The notes: generated by a model not told the origin, from the sequence alone. Counted from the first letter of the stretch, positions 26,235 through 36,245 are shown. The stretch: 64,000 bases of DNA from Corynebacterium sp. TAE3-ERU12 (GCF_019209905.1 NZ_JAHUTM010000001.1:992001-1056000), one strand, 5' to 3'. Numbers and translations: made by a program.

Positions 26235-27572
26235 ATGACCCCAGATCAGGTCACCGCAATGTCCGGAAATGCAGCATGGATGCTCATTTCGGCAGCACTG
26301 GTGCTACTTATGACCCCAGCATTGGCATTCTTCTACGGAGGCATGTCCGGGCAACGCTCAGTGCTCAACATGATGATGATGTCCTTCGGCAGCCTCGGAG
26401 TCGTCAGCGTAATTTACGTGCTGTGGGGCTGGTCGATGTCCTACGGCAATGAAGATATCGGCACTATCTTCGCCAACCCCTTCGAGCAATTCGGTCTCGC
26501 CGGGGCCATCACCGACGCCGACGGCAATTACCTCGCCGGGGCCGCAGGCTACGCCAACGTCATCGATATCGGGTTCCAGCTCACCTTCGCTGTTATCGCC
26601 ACCGCATTGATTACCGGCGCTATCGCCAACCGCGTGAAGTTCTCCACCTGGATGGTTTTCTCTGCACTGTGGGTGACGTTCTCCTACTTCCCCTTGGCCC
26701 ATATGGTCTGGGGCGGCGGCCTGCTCTCCCACGGGGAAAACAGCCTGTCAGCATGGCTGTTCGGCACCATCACCGAAGACGGTGAAACCGTAGCGGCCAT
26801 CGCGCCCATCGACTTCGCTGGCGGCACTGTGGTGCACATCAACGCCGGTATTGCCGCACTGGTACTTGCCCTGGTCGTCGGGCATTCGCACGGGTTTATG
26901 AAGCAGGCACACCGCCCGCATAACCTGCCGATGGTCATGCTCGGTGCTGCGCTGCTGTGGTTCGGCTGGTTCGGTTTCAACGCCGGGTCTGCTTTCGCCG
27001 CTGATGGCCTGGCCGGTCTGGCGTGGCTGAACACCACTGTGGCTACTGCCGCAGCAATGCTTGGCTGGTTGGCCACCGAACGCATCCGCGACGGCAAGGC
27101 CACCTCGCTTGGCGCTGCCTCCGGTGTGGTCGCAGGCCTGGTTGCTATTACTCCGGCCGCCGGTGACCTCAGCCCGGTATCGTCCATCGCCCTTGGCGCC
27201 ATCGGTGGCGCCCTGGCGTGCCTCGGTGTCGGCCTGAAGTACCGCTTCCGCTTCGATGATTCCCTCGACGTCGTCGGCGTGCACCTTGTTGCCGGCCTGT
27301 GGGGCACTGTTGGTGCTGGCCTGCTGGCTAATGACACCGGCTTGCTGCTTGGCGGTGGCGCCGATGGGGTGCGCCTTGTGGTCATCCAGATTCTGATTGC
27401 CCTTGTTGCGCTGGTCTTCTCCGGCGTCGTCACGCTTATTATCGCTCTTGCCCTTAAGGCCACGATGGGCTGGCGGATTAGCGAGGAAGACGAGTTCGGC
27501 GGCATCGATGGTGCCGAACACGGCGAAACCGCATACGAAACCTCCACCCCAATCCCGAACCCCATGCGCTAA
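26235..27572 (+). CDS. amtB: ammonium transporter, Amt family
   Basis: Polytopic membrane channel for ammonium/ammonia, 445 residues with about 11 transmembrane helices. ATG 26235 is chosen because AAGGAG lies 8 nt upstream; 15 upstream codons are discarded. The family segment NAAWMLISAALVLLMTPALAFFYGGM starts the protein. The twin pore histidines are in VVHINAG and GVHLVAGLWG. glnK and glnD follow, so PII can block the channel when nitrogen is sufficient. Confidence 0.97.
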   Translation: MTPDQVTAMSGNAAWMLISAALVLLMTPALAFFYGGMSGQRSVLNMMMMSFGSLGVVSVIYVLWGWSMSYGNEDIGTIFANPFEQFGLAGAITDADGNYLAGAAGYANVIDIGFQLTFAVIATALITGAIANRVKFSTWMVFSALWVTFSYFPLAHMVWGGGLLSHGENSLSAWLFGTITEDGETVAAIAPIDFAGGTVVHINAGIAALVLALVVGHSHGFMKQAHRPHNLPMVMLGAALLWFGWFGFNAGSAFAADGLAGLAWLNTTVATAAAMLGWLATERIRDGKATSLGAASGVVAGLVAITPAAGDLSPVSSIALGAIGGALACLGVGLKYRFRFDDSLDVVGVHLVAGLWGTVGAGLLANDTGLLLGGGADGVRLVVIQILIALVALVFSGVVTLIIALALKATMGWRISEEDEFGGIDGAEHGETAYETSTPIPNPMR

Positions 27573-27938
<366 letters not shown>

Positions 27939-27941
27939 GCA

Positions 27942-30044
27942 ATGACCGCCGAGTCCCACACAACCCACACCGGTCCTGCTGGTCCTGGTGGCGCCTTCGC
28001 CCGCGAACTCCTCGACACCATTTCCGTGCCGGATGGGTTCGCGTTGGCGGCCACTGGGTCTTTGGCTCGAGGGGAAATGACGTCCTACTCGGACCTGGAC
28101 CTGACCCTATTGGCCGCCCCCGGCAACAGTGATGCCGAGATCGCGCGGGTTGCCGATTCCATCTGGTACCCGCTGTGGGACTCGAAAATGCGCATCGATC
28201 ATTCGGTGCGCACCCCAGATAGCACGCTCAGCGCCGCTGAATCAGATCTCACCGCCTACCTGGCATTGCTGGACCTGACTCATCTCAGCGGTGACGCCGA
28301 GCTCACCGAAACCACTCGCACGAAACTCATTACCCAATGGCGTCGGGGTATGACGGGGCGTTTCGACGACCTTATTGCGACTGCAGCCAGCCGGTGGCGT
28401 CGCTCCGGTTCGGTGACGGCGATGACCCGCCCGGACCTAAAACACGGCCGCGGTGGGCTACGTGACCATGACTTATTACGCGCCCTGGCGCTGGCGAACC
28501 TCACCGACGCCCCCGATTTGACCGATGAGCGCACCCTGGTGCTCGATATCCGCAGCAGGCTGCACAGCGCTGCTCGTCGGGCCCGCGATGTGCTCGACCC
28601 GGAATTTGCCGAACCCATCGCCGATGAACTTGGCTATGCGGACCGCTTTGAACTGCAGCGTCACCTCGCCACCGCCGCGCGCACCATTGATGCTGCGCTT
28701 ACCGACGGCACCGCCACCGCGCGGGCGGCATTGCCCCGCCACACCGCTTTGCGTCGTCCTGTGCGCCGGCCTCTTGATGAGGGAGTGGTGGAACATTCCG
28801 GGCAGGTGGCGCTCGCCCGCGGCGCGAAACTCATTGACCCCGGCCTGCCCTACCGTGCTGCCGCCAGTGCTGCCCGCACGGGCTTGCCGGTGGGCCGGGC
28901 GACCTGGCAGCGGCTGAAAGAATGCCCACCGTTGCCTACTCCGTGGCCGTCTGCGGTGCTTGCCGACGTGGTGTCCATCCTCGCCAGCGATGCCACCATC
29001 ATCCGCGACCTGGACCGCCACGGCCTGTGGGAACCGATCGTGGCGTCCTGGCCGGTGATCCGTGGCCTGGTACCCCGCGAACGCACCCACACCCACACCG
29101 TCGATGAGCACACCATCTCGGTGGTACGAGAAGCCGCTGAGCGCCGTACCAGAGTCGCCCGCCCGGACCTGCTGCTGCTCGCAGCCCTGTTGCACGATAT
29201 CGGCAAAGGCACCGCCCGCCCCCATGCGGAGGAGGGCGCCGATATTGCCCTTAGCTTCGCCAAACGCGCGGGATTGGATGCGGCCGATACCGCGTCGCTG
29301 GTCACCCTTGTCCAGCAGCACCAGATGCTTGCTGAACTGGCCACTACGAAAAATCCGCAGTCCCCCGATACTGCCGACGAGCTCGCGCACTGTCTTTCCG
29401 GGGTGCCGGACCCGCTGCTCATCCTCGATATCCTCACCGTGCTCACCGAAGCTGATTCGCGGGGCACTGGCCCTGGGGTCTGGAGCGCCGGGAGGGCAGC
29501 TGCGATGACGACATTGGCGGGCATTACCCGGGAACATCTCTCCGGCGCCACGCCGCAGCCGCCACAACAATTAGCCGAACCAGCCAAGCCCCCAGTCGAT
29601 GTCGAGGACTGGAGCGTGCTGCTTCACGATGATGCGCCCGACACTATGGCGCGCTTGCTCCATGTCATCAAAGCCTCCGGCTATACCGCGCTGCGCTGTG
29701 AGGCTGTTTTCGCCGATAACGGTGATACTCGCGCAGCTATTACTGTGCGGCCCCGACATGGTGGCCCGCCGCAGGCCGGTGTGTTGCGCCAAAAATACCG
29801 CCGGGCCGGAGCCACCGACGTCGGCACGCCCCCTGTGCACTGCGACTGGGATTTCACCTGGCGCGGTAGCGTGCTGGAACTGCGCGCCGCCGAAGCCCCT
29901 GGTGCGTTGGCGACATTGGTGAGTAAAGGGGCGCGTCAGATGCAGTGGCTGCGGGCGGCGACAGTAGCCGGCACCTTAGTGGTGCTGGTGGAACCGCGTG
30001 GTGAGCGCGAGGCGCTGGAAAGCGCGCTGACCGACGGCGGCTAA
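27942..30044 (+). CDS. glnD: PII (de)adenylyl/uridylyltransferase
   Basis: Bifunctional nucleotidyltransferase and nucleotidyl-removing enzyme acting on GlnK. The 700 residues include the N-terminal nucleotidyltransferase motif ATGSLARGEMTSYSDLDL (GS...DxD). The HD hydrolase domain has HTHTVDEHT and LAALLHDIGKG. Two C-terminal ACT-like stretches follow (LHDDAPDTMARLLHVI and LRAAEAPGALATLVS). It is shorter than enterobacterial GlnD (about 890) but normal for actinobacteria. The ATG lies 3 bp after the glnK stop. Confidence 0.95.
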   Translation: MTAESHTTHTGPAGPGGAFARELLDTISVPDGFALAATGSLARGEMTSYSDLDLTLLAAPGNSDAEIARVADSIWYPLWDSKMRIDHSVRTPDSTLSAAESDLTAYLALLDLTHLSGDAELTETTRTKLITQWRRGMTGRFDDLIATAASRWRRSGSVTAMTRPDLKHGRGGLRDHDLLRALALANLTDAPDLTDERTLVLDIRSRLHSAARRARDVLDPEFAEPIADELGYADRFELQRHLATAARTIDAALTDGTATARAALPRHTALRRPVRRPLDEGVVEHSGQVALARGAKLIDPGLPYRAAASAARTGLPVGRATWQRLKECPPLPTPWPSAVLADVVSILASDATIIRDLDRHGLWEPIVASWPVIRGLVPRERTHTHTVDEHTISVVREAAERRTRVARPDLLLLAALLHDIGKGTARPHAEEGADIALSFAKRAGLDAADTASLVTLVQQHQMLAELATTKNPQSPDTADELAHCLSGVPDPLLILDILTVLTEADSRGTGPGVWSAGRAAAMTTLAGITREHLSGATPQPPQQLAEPAKPPVDVEDWSVLLHDDAPDTMARLLHVIKASGYTALRCEAVFADNGDTRAAITVRPRHGGPPQAGVLRQKYRRAGATDVGTPPVHCDWDFTWRGSVLELRAAEAPGALATLVSKGARQMQWLRAATVAGTLVVLVEPRGEREALESALTDGG

Positions 30045-30117
30045 AAGTTGAGCCACTGCGGCGGGTATGGTTGATCCACTAGACCGACCGTCGAAATGAC
30101 CAGGGAGTACCAGGTAC

Positions 30118-31749
30118 GTGTTCGAATCACTATCCGATCGGCTTACCGGGGCGCTAAAGGATCTACGCGGTAAAGGCCGGCTGACCGAAGCCGATATCAA
30201 CGCCACCGCCCGTGAGATCCGCCTGGCGCTGCTGGAAGCGGATGTTTCGTTGCCGGTGGTGCGCGCCTTCATTAAGCGCATCAAGGAACGCGCCGCAGGA
30301 GCTGAGGTTTCTGAGGCACTCAATCCCGCCCAGCAGGTCGTCAAGATCGTCAACGAGGAGCTGCAGGAAATCCTCGGTGGCGAGACTCGTCGCCTCAATA
30401 TGGCGAAAAACCCGCCGACGGTGATCATGCTCGCCGGTCTGCAGGGTGCTGGTAAAACCACCCTGGCCGGCAAATTGGGCCGCCACCTGGCCAAGCAGGG
30501 CCACACCCCGGTACTGGTCGCCTGTGACCTGCAGCGCCCCGGTGCGGTGCAGCAGCTAGAAATCGTCGCTGAGCGTGCCGAGATCTCGTGCTTCGCGCCT
30601 GACCCGGGGGCCTCCCTGGCCTCCACTGGTGCTGATGTGCAGCCCTCTGCTGCTGACCCTGTTGAGGTCGCCCGCCGCGGTATTGCCTACGCCCGCGCCA
30701 AGCACCATGACGTGGTCATTGTCGATACCGCCGGTCGTTTGGGTATCGACGACGTACTGATGACCCAGGCCCGCAATATTCGTGATGCAGTCAATCCGGA
30801 CGAAGTGCTGTTCGTCATTGACTCCATGATCGGTCAGGACGCGGTGCAAACCGCCGAGGCCTTCCGCGATGGTGTGGATTTCACCGGCGTGGTGCTCACC
30901 AAGCTCGACGGTGACGCCCGTGGTGGTGCCGCCCTGTCGATCCGTGAGGTCACCGGCAAGCCGATCATGTTCGCCTCTACTGGCGAAAAGCTCGACGATT
31001 TCGACGTCTTCCACCCAGAGCGCATGGCCAGCCGCATCCTCGGGATGGGCGATGTGCTCTCCCTTATCGAGCAGGCCGAGCAGGTCTTCGATCAGAAGGA
31101 AGCCGAAAAGACCGCCCAGAAAATGGGCTCCGGGGAACTCACCCTGGAAGACTTCCTGGACCAAATGCTGATGATCCGGCGGATGGGTCCGGTGGGCAAT
31201 ATCCTCAAGATGCTGCCCGGCGGCTCCCAGATGTCCGAGGTCGCCGATATGGTCGACGAGAAACAACTCGACCGCATCCAGGCCATCATCCGCGGTATGA
31301 CTCCGGCTGAGCGCGATAATCCAAAGATTCTTAACGCTTCCCGACGCAAGCGTATCGCCAAGGGCTCCGGCGTCACCGTCACCGAGGTCAACCAGTTGGT
31401 GGACCGGTTCTTCGAAGCCCGCAAGATGATGAATAAGATGGCCGGCCAGTTCGGTATGCCCGGTGGTCGCTCCGCGACGAAGAAGCAGCGCAAGGGCCGC
31501 AAGGGCAAGAAGGGTAAGAAAGGCAAGGGCCGGGGCCCGACGCCGCCGAAGGCAATGCGGCAAGGCGGAATGCCGGGAATGCCGGGAATGCCCGGTATGC
31601 CTGGTGCCGGTGGGCCCGGTATGGCCGATATGCAGAAACTGCAGAAGCAGATGAAAGACGGTCTGCCCCCGGGCATGGAAGACCTCGACCTGTCCAAGCT
31701 GGACTTCGGCAATGGTGGCCCCGGCGGCCCCGGCAAGCCGAAGCGGTAA
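30118..31749 (+). CDS. ffh: signal recognition particle protein Ffh
   Basis: 543-residue SRP54 GTPase that binds signal sequences and partners FtsY, also in this window. GTG start; N-terminus MFESLSDRLTGALKDLRGKGRLTE. The NG domain has GLQGAGKTTLAGKLG, DTAGRLGIDD and TKLDGDARGG. The methionine-rich M domain ends in an unusually basic run (about 30 residues rich in Lys/Arg) followed by GMP repeats and a Gly/Pro tail. An AGG-containing sequence lies close upstream. Confidence 0.96.
   Translation: MFESLSDRLTGALKDLRGKGRLTEADINATAREIRLALLEADVSLPVVRAFIKRIKERAAGAEVSEALNPAQQVVKIVNEELQEILGGETRRLNMAKNPPTVIMLAGLQGAGKTTLAGKLGRHLAKQGHTPVLVACDLQRPGAVQQLEIVAERAEISCFAPDPGASLASTGADVQPSAADPVEVARRGIAYARAKHHDVVIVDTAGRLGIDDVLMTQARNIRDAVNPDEVLFVIDSMIGQDAVQTAEAFRDGVDFTGVVLTKLDGDARGGAALSIREVTGKPIMFASTGEKLDDFDVFHPERMASRILGMGDVLSLIEQAEQVFDQKEAEKTAQKMGSGELTLEDFLDQMLMIRRMGPVGNILKMLPGGSQMSEVADMVDEKQLDRIQAIIRGMTPAERDNPKILNASRRKRIAKGSGVTVTEVNQLVDRFFEARKMMNKMAGQFGMPGGRSATKKQRKGRKGKKGKKGKGRGPTPPKAMRQGGMPGMPGMPGMPGAGGPGMADMQKLQKQMKDGLPPGMEDLDLSKLDFGNGGPGGPGKPKR
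31567..31602 (+). repeat. four 9-bp units encoding GMP in ffh
   Basis: GGAATGCCG, GGAATGCCG, GGAATGCCC and GGTATGCCT follow each other in frame, giving GMPGMPGMPGMP in the M-domain tail. It is a short tandem repeat that could change copy number. Confidence 0.85.
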
Positions 31750-31762
31750 CCACAACCACACA

Positions 31763-31799
31763 CTGCGGCCCCGATGCGAAAAGCATCGGGGCCGCAGTT
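31763..31799. terminator. terminator between convergent ffh and acyltransferase genes
   Basis: Perfect 15-bp stem from CTGCGGCC to GGCCGCAG with loop GAAAA, followed by TTGTT. It mainly serves ffh; the minus-strand side is followed by TGTGTGG, so it is less convincing there. Confidence 0.85.
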
Positions 31800-31822
31800 G
31801 TTCGTCCTGGTCGGGTGTGTGA

Positions 31823-33955
31823 CTAATCCGCAGAGCGTTTCCGAATCGCGGCGCGCTCCATAATCGGCCCCAGCTCACGGGCCATCTGCTTAGCCACAGT
31901 GCGGACATATTCCACCGTGACGTGGTTGCTATCGCGATAGGGGTAGAGGTTGCCGATAACCGCCGGGCAGTAGTCGTCCGGGCAGAACAGGTCGGTCATA
32001 TCCAACGCAGTGCCATTGGGGTAGCCGTCGAGAACCTCCGCGGCGGGATCGACGTCGTTAAGCACTTCCTTGCGTGGCTTACCGCAGCTGCGCGGGTCAC
32101 CGCCACGCACCACGCATTCAGTCGGGGAGTAGGACTCATCCTCGGCATCGAAGAACCACGGGGTATCGCGCAGCGCCACAAACGGCAGATTGCGTTCGCG
32201 CAACTGATCCCAGAAACGGATATAACGATCCGGCACGAAATCGCCGGGGCCATCATCGACAGGGCGAGTAGAGGTGACCACAATCAGGTCCGGCGGATTG
32301 TCATCGAGATATTCCAGCACGGCCTTGGTCCAGTAGGCGCACACGTCGCCAGGCAAATCCTGCTCGCGAGTAATCGGCGGGCAACCCTGACGGAAAATCG
32401 TCTCCAGTCGCCAGCCCTTCTCCTTAGCGATGGGGTCCAATGCGTCGAACCACATCTCCGAATGGGAGCCGCCGAGCAAGAGCATGGTGTTCTCACCGTC
32501 GACATCGCCGTAGACACAGGGCGCACCGATATCGTCGCCCTCATCCTTATTCAGGTGCAGCGTGCGGTAGGGCTCCTCACCCATGGTGATACAGCCCTCC
32601 TTGGCAGGCAGGGCATAAATGGAGCGAATAATGCCCGGTGAGGGCTTGACCTCGAAAACATCCGGGATGTCGTAGTCATCACTGATCGACAAAGCACCCG
32701 GGTAGACCTGGGGGTCCAGACCAGTGGTGTAGGCACGCTTAATCCGGTACTCCTGCACCGGGACCAACGCCACCAATGCAATAGCCAGCAAAGCCAAACC
32801 CACGCCCGCACCGGCACGCCACCGAGGTGCCCACGTTTTACGCAGCTGCTGCCAGGCCAGGCGGGCACGAGCCTCACCAACGCGGGGCCGCTTCGCGTGC
32901 TGGCGCAGCGGTGTTTCAATGAACTTGTGGGTCAGCCACGCAATAACAATGGAGACCGCAATCACAACAGTGCCCAGCAACCAGCCGGGGGACTGACGAT
33001 TCAGATACAGCAACGACAGAATCAACAGCGGCCAGTGCCACAGGTACAGCGAATAGGCAATATCGCCGAAGAAGGTAGAAAACTTCGACGCCAACGCCCG
33101 CTGGGTCCAGCCGGCGCCGCGGGCAGAAATAATCACCAGCACCGCGCCACCGATCGGGTAGAGCGCCCCAGGGCCGGGGAAAACATCCGCGCCGTCGAAC
33201 AGCGCGCCGGTAGTAACCACCATCAAAAGACCAATGGGGATGGCCACACGTGCGGCGCGGGCGGGCAGCATCACCTTCGACCCAGCGACCGCCAGTAGCG
33301 CCCCCAGGGTGAGCTCCCACATCCGAGTCGCCGTGGAATAGTAGTTCGCCGCCTGGTCAACCTGGTGCAACTCAAGTGCAGCAGAAAAGGATAGGGCCGT
33401 AATCACGGCCAGGACAGGCACGAGAACCCAGTTGATATAGCGGGCTATGCGCAGTGTGCGCATGACGAGCGCGATGGCGCACACCACCAGGATGCTGGCA
33501 AGGTAGAACTGCCCCTGCACCGACATTGACCACAGGTGCTGCAGTGGGGAAGCATCCACCGAGGCGGCGGCGTATTCCTGGGACTGCTTATCGAGCTCAA
33601 TATTCTGGAAATACAGCACAGAGGCAGTGACTTGCTTGGCCATATTGAGCGAAGCCAATGACGGGAAGAGAAATATTGCCGCCACAGTGACGGTGCCGAC
33701 CACGGTCAAAAGGGCAGGCAATAGCCGTCGGATAGTGCGCCAGATTGGCCACCACGGGTTGATGGATTTGGTCGTGTCGGCTGCTGCACGTATTTGGGAG
33801 CCGAGGAAGAAATACCCGGACAGCAGCAGGAACACATCCACGCCACCGGAGACCCGGAAAACATAGACGTGGAATACAACAACAAGTGCGATCGCGATAC
33901 CGCGCAGTCCATCGAGGTCTGTGCGGTACGTCGGGAGCGGCGTCGCGGTTCTCAC
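31823..33955 (-). CDS. OafA/YrhL-type membrane acyltransferase with SGNH domain
   Basis: 710-residue protein. The N-terminal Acyl_transf_3 domain begins YRTDLDGLRGIAIALVVVFHV and has about ten transmembrane helices; the family histidine is in VVFHV. From about residue 400 an extracytoplasmic SGNH-hydrolase-like domain follows, with the serine in GGSHSEMW and the DxxH dyad in DSNHVT. Such two-part enzymes move acetyl or other acyl groups onto cell-surface glycans or lipids; in corynebacteria this class includes the trehalose-mycolate acetyltransferase. The acceptor here is unknown. GTG start with TATGGT 8 nt upstream. Confidence 0.88.
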   Translation of the reverse strand: MRTATPLPTYRTDLDGLRGIAIALVVVFHVYVFRVSGGVDVFLLLSGYFFLGSQIRAAADTTKSINPWWPIWRTIRRLLPALLTVVGTVTVAAIFLFPSLASLNMAKQVTASVLYFQNIELDKQSQEYAAASVDASPLQHLWSMSVQGQFYLASILVVCAIALVMRTLRIARYINWVLVPVLAVITALSFSAALELHQVDQAANYYSTATRMWELTLGALLAVAGSKVMLPARAARVAIPIGLLMVVTTGALFDGADVFPGPGALYPIGGAVLVIISARGAGWTQRALASKFSTFFGDIAYSLYLWHWPLLILSLLYLNRQSPGWLLGTVVIAVSIVIAWLTHKFIETPLRQHAKRPRVGEARARLAWQQLRKTWAPRWRAGAGVGLALLAIALVALVPVQEYRIKRAYTTGLDPQVYPGALSISDDYDIPDVFEVKPSPGIIRSIYALPAKEGCITMGEEPYRTLHLNKDEGDDIGAPCVYGDVDGENTMLLLGGSHSEMWFDALDPIAKEKGWRLETIFRQGCPPITREQDLPGDVCAYWTKAVLEYLDDNPPDLIVVTSTRPVDDGPGDFVPDRYIRFWDQLRERNLPFVALRDTPWFFDAEDESYSPTECVVRGGDPRSCGKPRKEVLNDVDPAAEVLDGYPNGTALDMTDLFCPDDYCPAVIGNLYPYRDSNHVTVEYVRTVAKQMARELGPIMERAAIRKRSAD

Positions 33956-33963
33956 GTTGGCCT

Positions 33964-33969
33964 ACCATA
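33964..33969 (-). promoter_or_regulatory. -10 box TATGGT, probable leaderless acyltransferase promoter
   Basis: On the minus strand TATGGT lies 8 nt before the GTG start at 33955, with no Shine-Dalgarno. Confidence 0.45.
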
Positions 33970-34224
33970 GACCCCACAAAAGCCGTGGCTGGTATGACCC
34001 GCAGTATTGATTCCGTGAAAGTTGTGGTTTGTCGGCCCAGGGCTGCGCTGGTATTGTTTTCCGGGTTGCGCTGAGGTTAGCTCAGTGCGGCAGCTGCAGA
34101 CATCGTTCCCGTCTACGGTCGGCCGGTGGTCACCTGCAGTGAAAAACCAAGGGCAAAACCGGCCTGCGCACTACCGAGCGTAGGTGTCATCAGAATTGCC
34201 CCGTGACCAGAGAAAGGGCCCCAC

Positions 34225-34668
34225 ATGGCCGTCAAGATTAAGCTTCAGCGCCTCGGCAAGATTCGTACCCCGCACTACCGCGTGGTCGTTGCCGACGCAC
34301 GTACCCGCCGCGATGGACGCGTCATCGAGAATATCGGCATCTACCAGCCGAAGGCTGACCCGTCTGTCATCAAGATCGATTCCGAGCGTGCCCAGCACTG
34401 GCTCAAGGTCGGCGCCCAGCCCACCGAGCCGGTTCTCGCTCTGCTGAAGGTCACCGGCGACTGGCAGAAGTTCAAGGGCATCGAGGGCGCCGAGGGCACC
34501 CTCAAGGTTGCCGAGGAGAAGCCCTCCAAGCTCGAGCTGTTCAACAAGGCTCTTGCCGAGGCTAACGAGTCCGCCGACGCCGAGACCGTTGCCGCCAAGC
34601 GCCGCGAGGCCCGCGAGGCCGCTCAGCCGAAGAAGGAAGAGGAAGCTTCCTCCGACGAGGCCGAGTAG
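34225..34668 (+). CDS. rpsP: 30S ribosomal protein S16
   Basis: Early-assembly 30S protein. The first 85 residues are the canonical S16 ([30 protein letters not shown]). The C-terminal 60 residues are an acidic/basic extension rich in Ala, Glu and Lys, as found in actinobacteria, giving 147 residues in all. GAGAAAGG lies 9 nt before the ATG. The 269-bp upstream gap probably holds its promoter, which is not identified with confidence. Confidence 0.96.
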   Translation: MAVKIKLQRLGKIRTPHYRVVVADARTRRDGRVIENIGIYQPKADPSVIKIDSERAQHWLKVGAQPTEPVLALLKVTGDWQKFKGIEGAEGTLKVAEEKPSKLELFNKALAEANESADAETVAAKRREAREAAQPKKEEEASSDEAE

Positions 34669-34693
34669 GTCCCTGTGCCGCCTTTAGGCACCC

Positions 34694-34733
34694 AGCGCCG
34701 CTGAATGGGGTTCGCCCCTCAGCGGCGCTTTTT
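34694..34733 (+). terminator. terminator after rpsP
   Basis: AGCGCCGCTGA pairs with TCAGCGGCGCT, with an inner GGGG/CCCC stem and TTCG loop, followed by T5. It separates rpsP from rimM. Confidence 0.9.
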
Positions 34734-34766
34734 GTATGTGCTGCGGTGCTTGATTGGCGGTGCGGT

Positions 34767-34772
34767 TATCCT
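34767..34772 (+). promoter_or_regulatory. -10-like TATCCT, possible leaderless rimM promoter
   Basis: TATCCT lies 6 nt before the GTG start of rimM and after the rpsP terminator. This fits an independent leaderless rimM-trmD transcript. Confidence 0.4.
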
Positions 34773-34778
34773 CATCGG

Positions 34779-35351
34779 GTGAGCACGAATGAGGAATTGG
34801 TTCAGATTGGCCGCGTCATCAAACCCCACGGGGTGCGCGGTGAAGTCGTCATCGACCCCACTACTGATGACCCCGCCGGTCGTTTTGCTGTGGGCACAGT
34901 ACTTAGCGGTAAGCAGACCGGCAAGACTGTGGAATTGACCGTTGCTACCATGCGCCCGCACCAATCCCGCCTGCTGGTGCGCTTCGATGAAGTGCCAGAC
35001 CGTACCGCTGCTGAATCGTTGCGGGGTATTAAATTCTTCGCTGCCGCAGTAGCCGACGATGATGACGGCGCCTTTTATGACCACGAATTAGTGGGTCTGC
35101 GGGTGCTTAACTGTGGCGCGGTCAGCGCTGAGACAGCTGAGGCCCGCGCTTATCAGGGCGCCCAGCCCGAGCCGGAGGATATCGGCGAAATCACCGGTGT
35201 GGTGCGTGGTCCTGTGCAGCGGTTGCTGGAGGTCGCGCTTGATGCGGGGGGTTCGGCTTTGGTGCCGTTGGTGCATGAGTTGGTGCCGATTGTGGACCTC
35301 GATAATGAGGCGGTTGTGATCACCCCACCGGAAGGACTGCTGGAACTGTGA
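34779..35351 (+). CDS. rimM: 16S rRNA processing protein RimM
   Basis: Assembly factor for the 30S head. The 190-residue protein has the N-terminal RimM barrel (QIGRVIKPHGVRGEVVIDPTTDD) and the C-terminal PRC-like barrel, with YDHELVGLRV and the ending LVPIVDLDNEAVVITPPEGLLEL. GTG 34779 is chosen over the open frame from 34746 because the upstream residues do not match the family. The stop overlaps the trmD start (GTGA), so they are coupled. Confidence 0.95.
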   Translation: MSTNEELVQIGRVIKPHGVRGEVVIDPTTDDPAGRFAVGTVLSGKQTGKTVELTVATMRPHQSRLLVRFDEVPDRTAAESLRGIKFFAAAVADDDDGAFYDHELVGLRVLNCGAVSAETAEARAYQGAQPEPEDIGEITGVVRGPVQRLLEVALDAGGSALVPLVHELVPIVDLDNEAVVITPPEGLLEL

Positions 35352-36229
35352 GTGCCAATCCCCAGATGCGTATCGACGTTGTCACGATCTTTCCGGACTA
35401 TCTCGATCCGCTGCGGCATGCGCTGCTGGGCAAAGCTATCGAACAGGGCCGGTTATCGGTCCACCTGCACGATCTGCGGCAATGGGCGACTGGGGTGCAC
35501 CAGAGTGTGGATAGTTCCCCCTGTGGTGGTGGGCCAGGGATGGTGATGAAGCCCGACGTGTGGGGCCCGGCACTCGATGATGTCTGCGCTATTGCCGGCC
35601 CGGCTCGTAGTGCGCGGCCGCTGCAGTCTGCGACCCCGCATAGCACTCAGGCCCGCCGCGATGAGCTAGCCGGCGGGGCTACAGAATCGTCCTATGCCGT
35701 AACTGCCGACGAGGACGCTCGCCCGTTATTGGTGGTGCCGACCCCGGCGGGGCGTCCTTTTACCCAGGAGATGGCGCAGCGCTGGTCGGGCGAATCTCGC
35801 ATTATTTTCGCCTGCGGGCGCTATGAGGGCATTGACCAGCGGGTTATTGATGAAGCGGACAACCGGTACCGGGTGGAGGAAGTCTCCATCGGTGATTATG
35901 TGCTCATCGGCGGTGAAGTGGCCGTCATTGTGATGGCAGAGGCCGTCGTCCGGCTGATCCCTGGTGTGCTGGGCAATCACCGCAGCCATGAGGAAGACAG
36001 TTTTTCCGATGGGTTGCTGGAAGGGCCCAGTTACACCAAGCCTCGAGTGTGGCGGGACCGGGAAGTCCCGGAGGTCCTTTTCAGCGGCAATCATGCCCGC
36101 ATTGACCGGTGGCGCCATGACCAGGCGCTGCTGCGCACGCAACAGCGCAGGCCGGATTTGCTTGGGGCAGTAGAGCTCGACCCACGGGATCAGTGGGTGT
36201 TGGAAAACGGCGTCAGCCCAGAGCAATAG
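35348..36229 (+). CDS. trmD: tRNA (guanine-N1-)-methyltransferase
   Basis: Methylates G37 of tRNAs to prevent +1 frameshifting. The trefoil-knot SPOUT fold is recognised from IDVVTIFPDYLDPLR, SSPCGGGPGMVMKP, FACGRYEGIDQRVID and EVSIGDYVLIGGEVAVIVM. At 293 residues it is longer than the usual 230-250. The extra 40 or so residues lie between VWGPALDDV and LLVVPTPAGRPF and are Ala/Ser/Arg-rich. The start overlaps rimM by 4 bp. It is convergent with the cupin gene. Confidence 0.95.
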   Translation: MSANPQMRIDVVTIFPDYLDPLRHALLGKAIEQGRLSVHLHDLRQWATGVHQSVDSSPCGGGPGMVMKPDVWGPALDDVCAIAGPARSARPLQSATPHSTQARRDELAGGATESSYAVTADEDARPLLVVPTPAGRPFTQEMAQRWSGESRIIFACGRYEGIDQRVIDEADNRYRVEEVSIGDYVLIGGEVAVIVMAEAVVRLIPGVLGNHRSHEEDSFSDGLLEGPSYTKPRVWRDREVPEVLFSGNHARIDRWRHDQALLRTQQRRPDLLGAVELDPRDQWVLENGVSPEQ

Positions 36230-36245
36230 CCAGCGCCGGTGGCCA

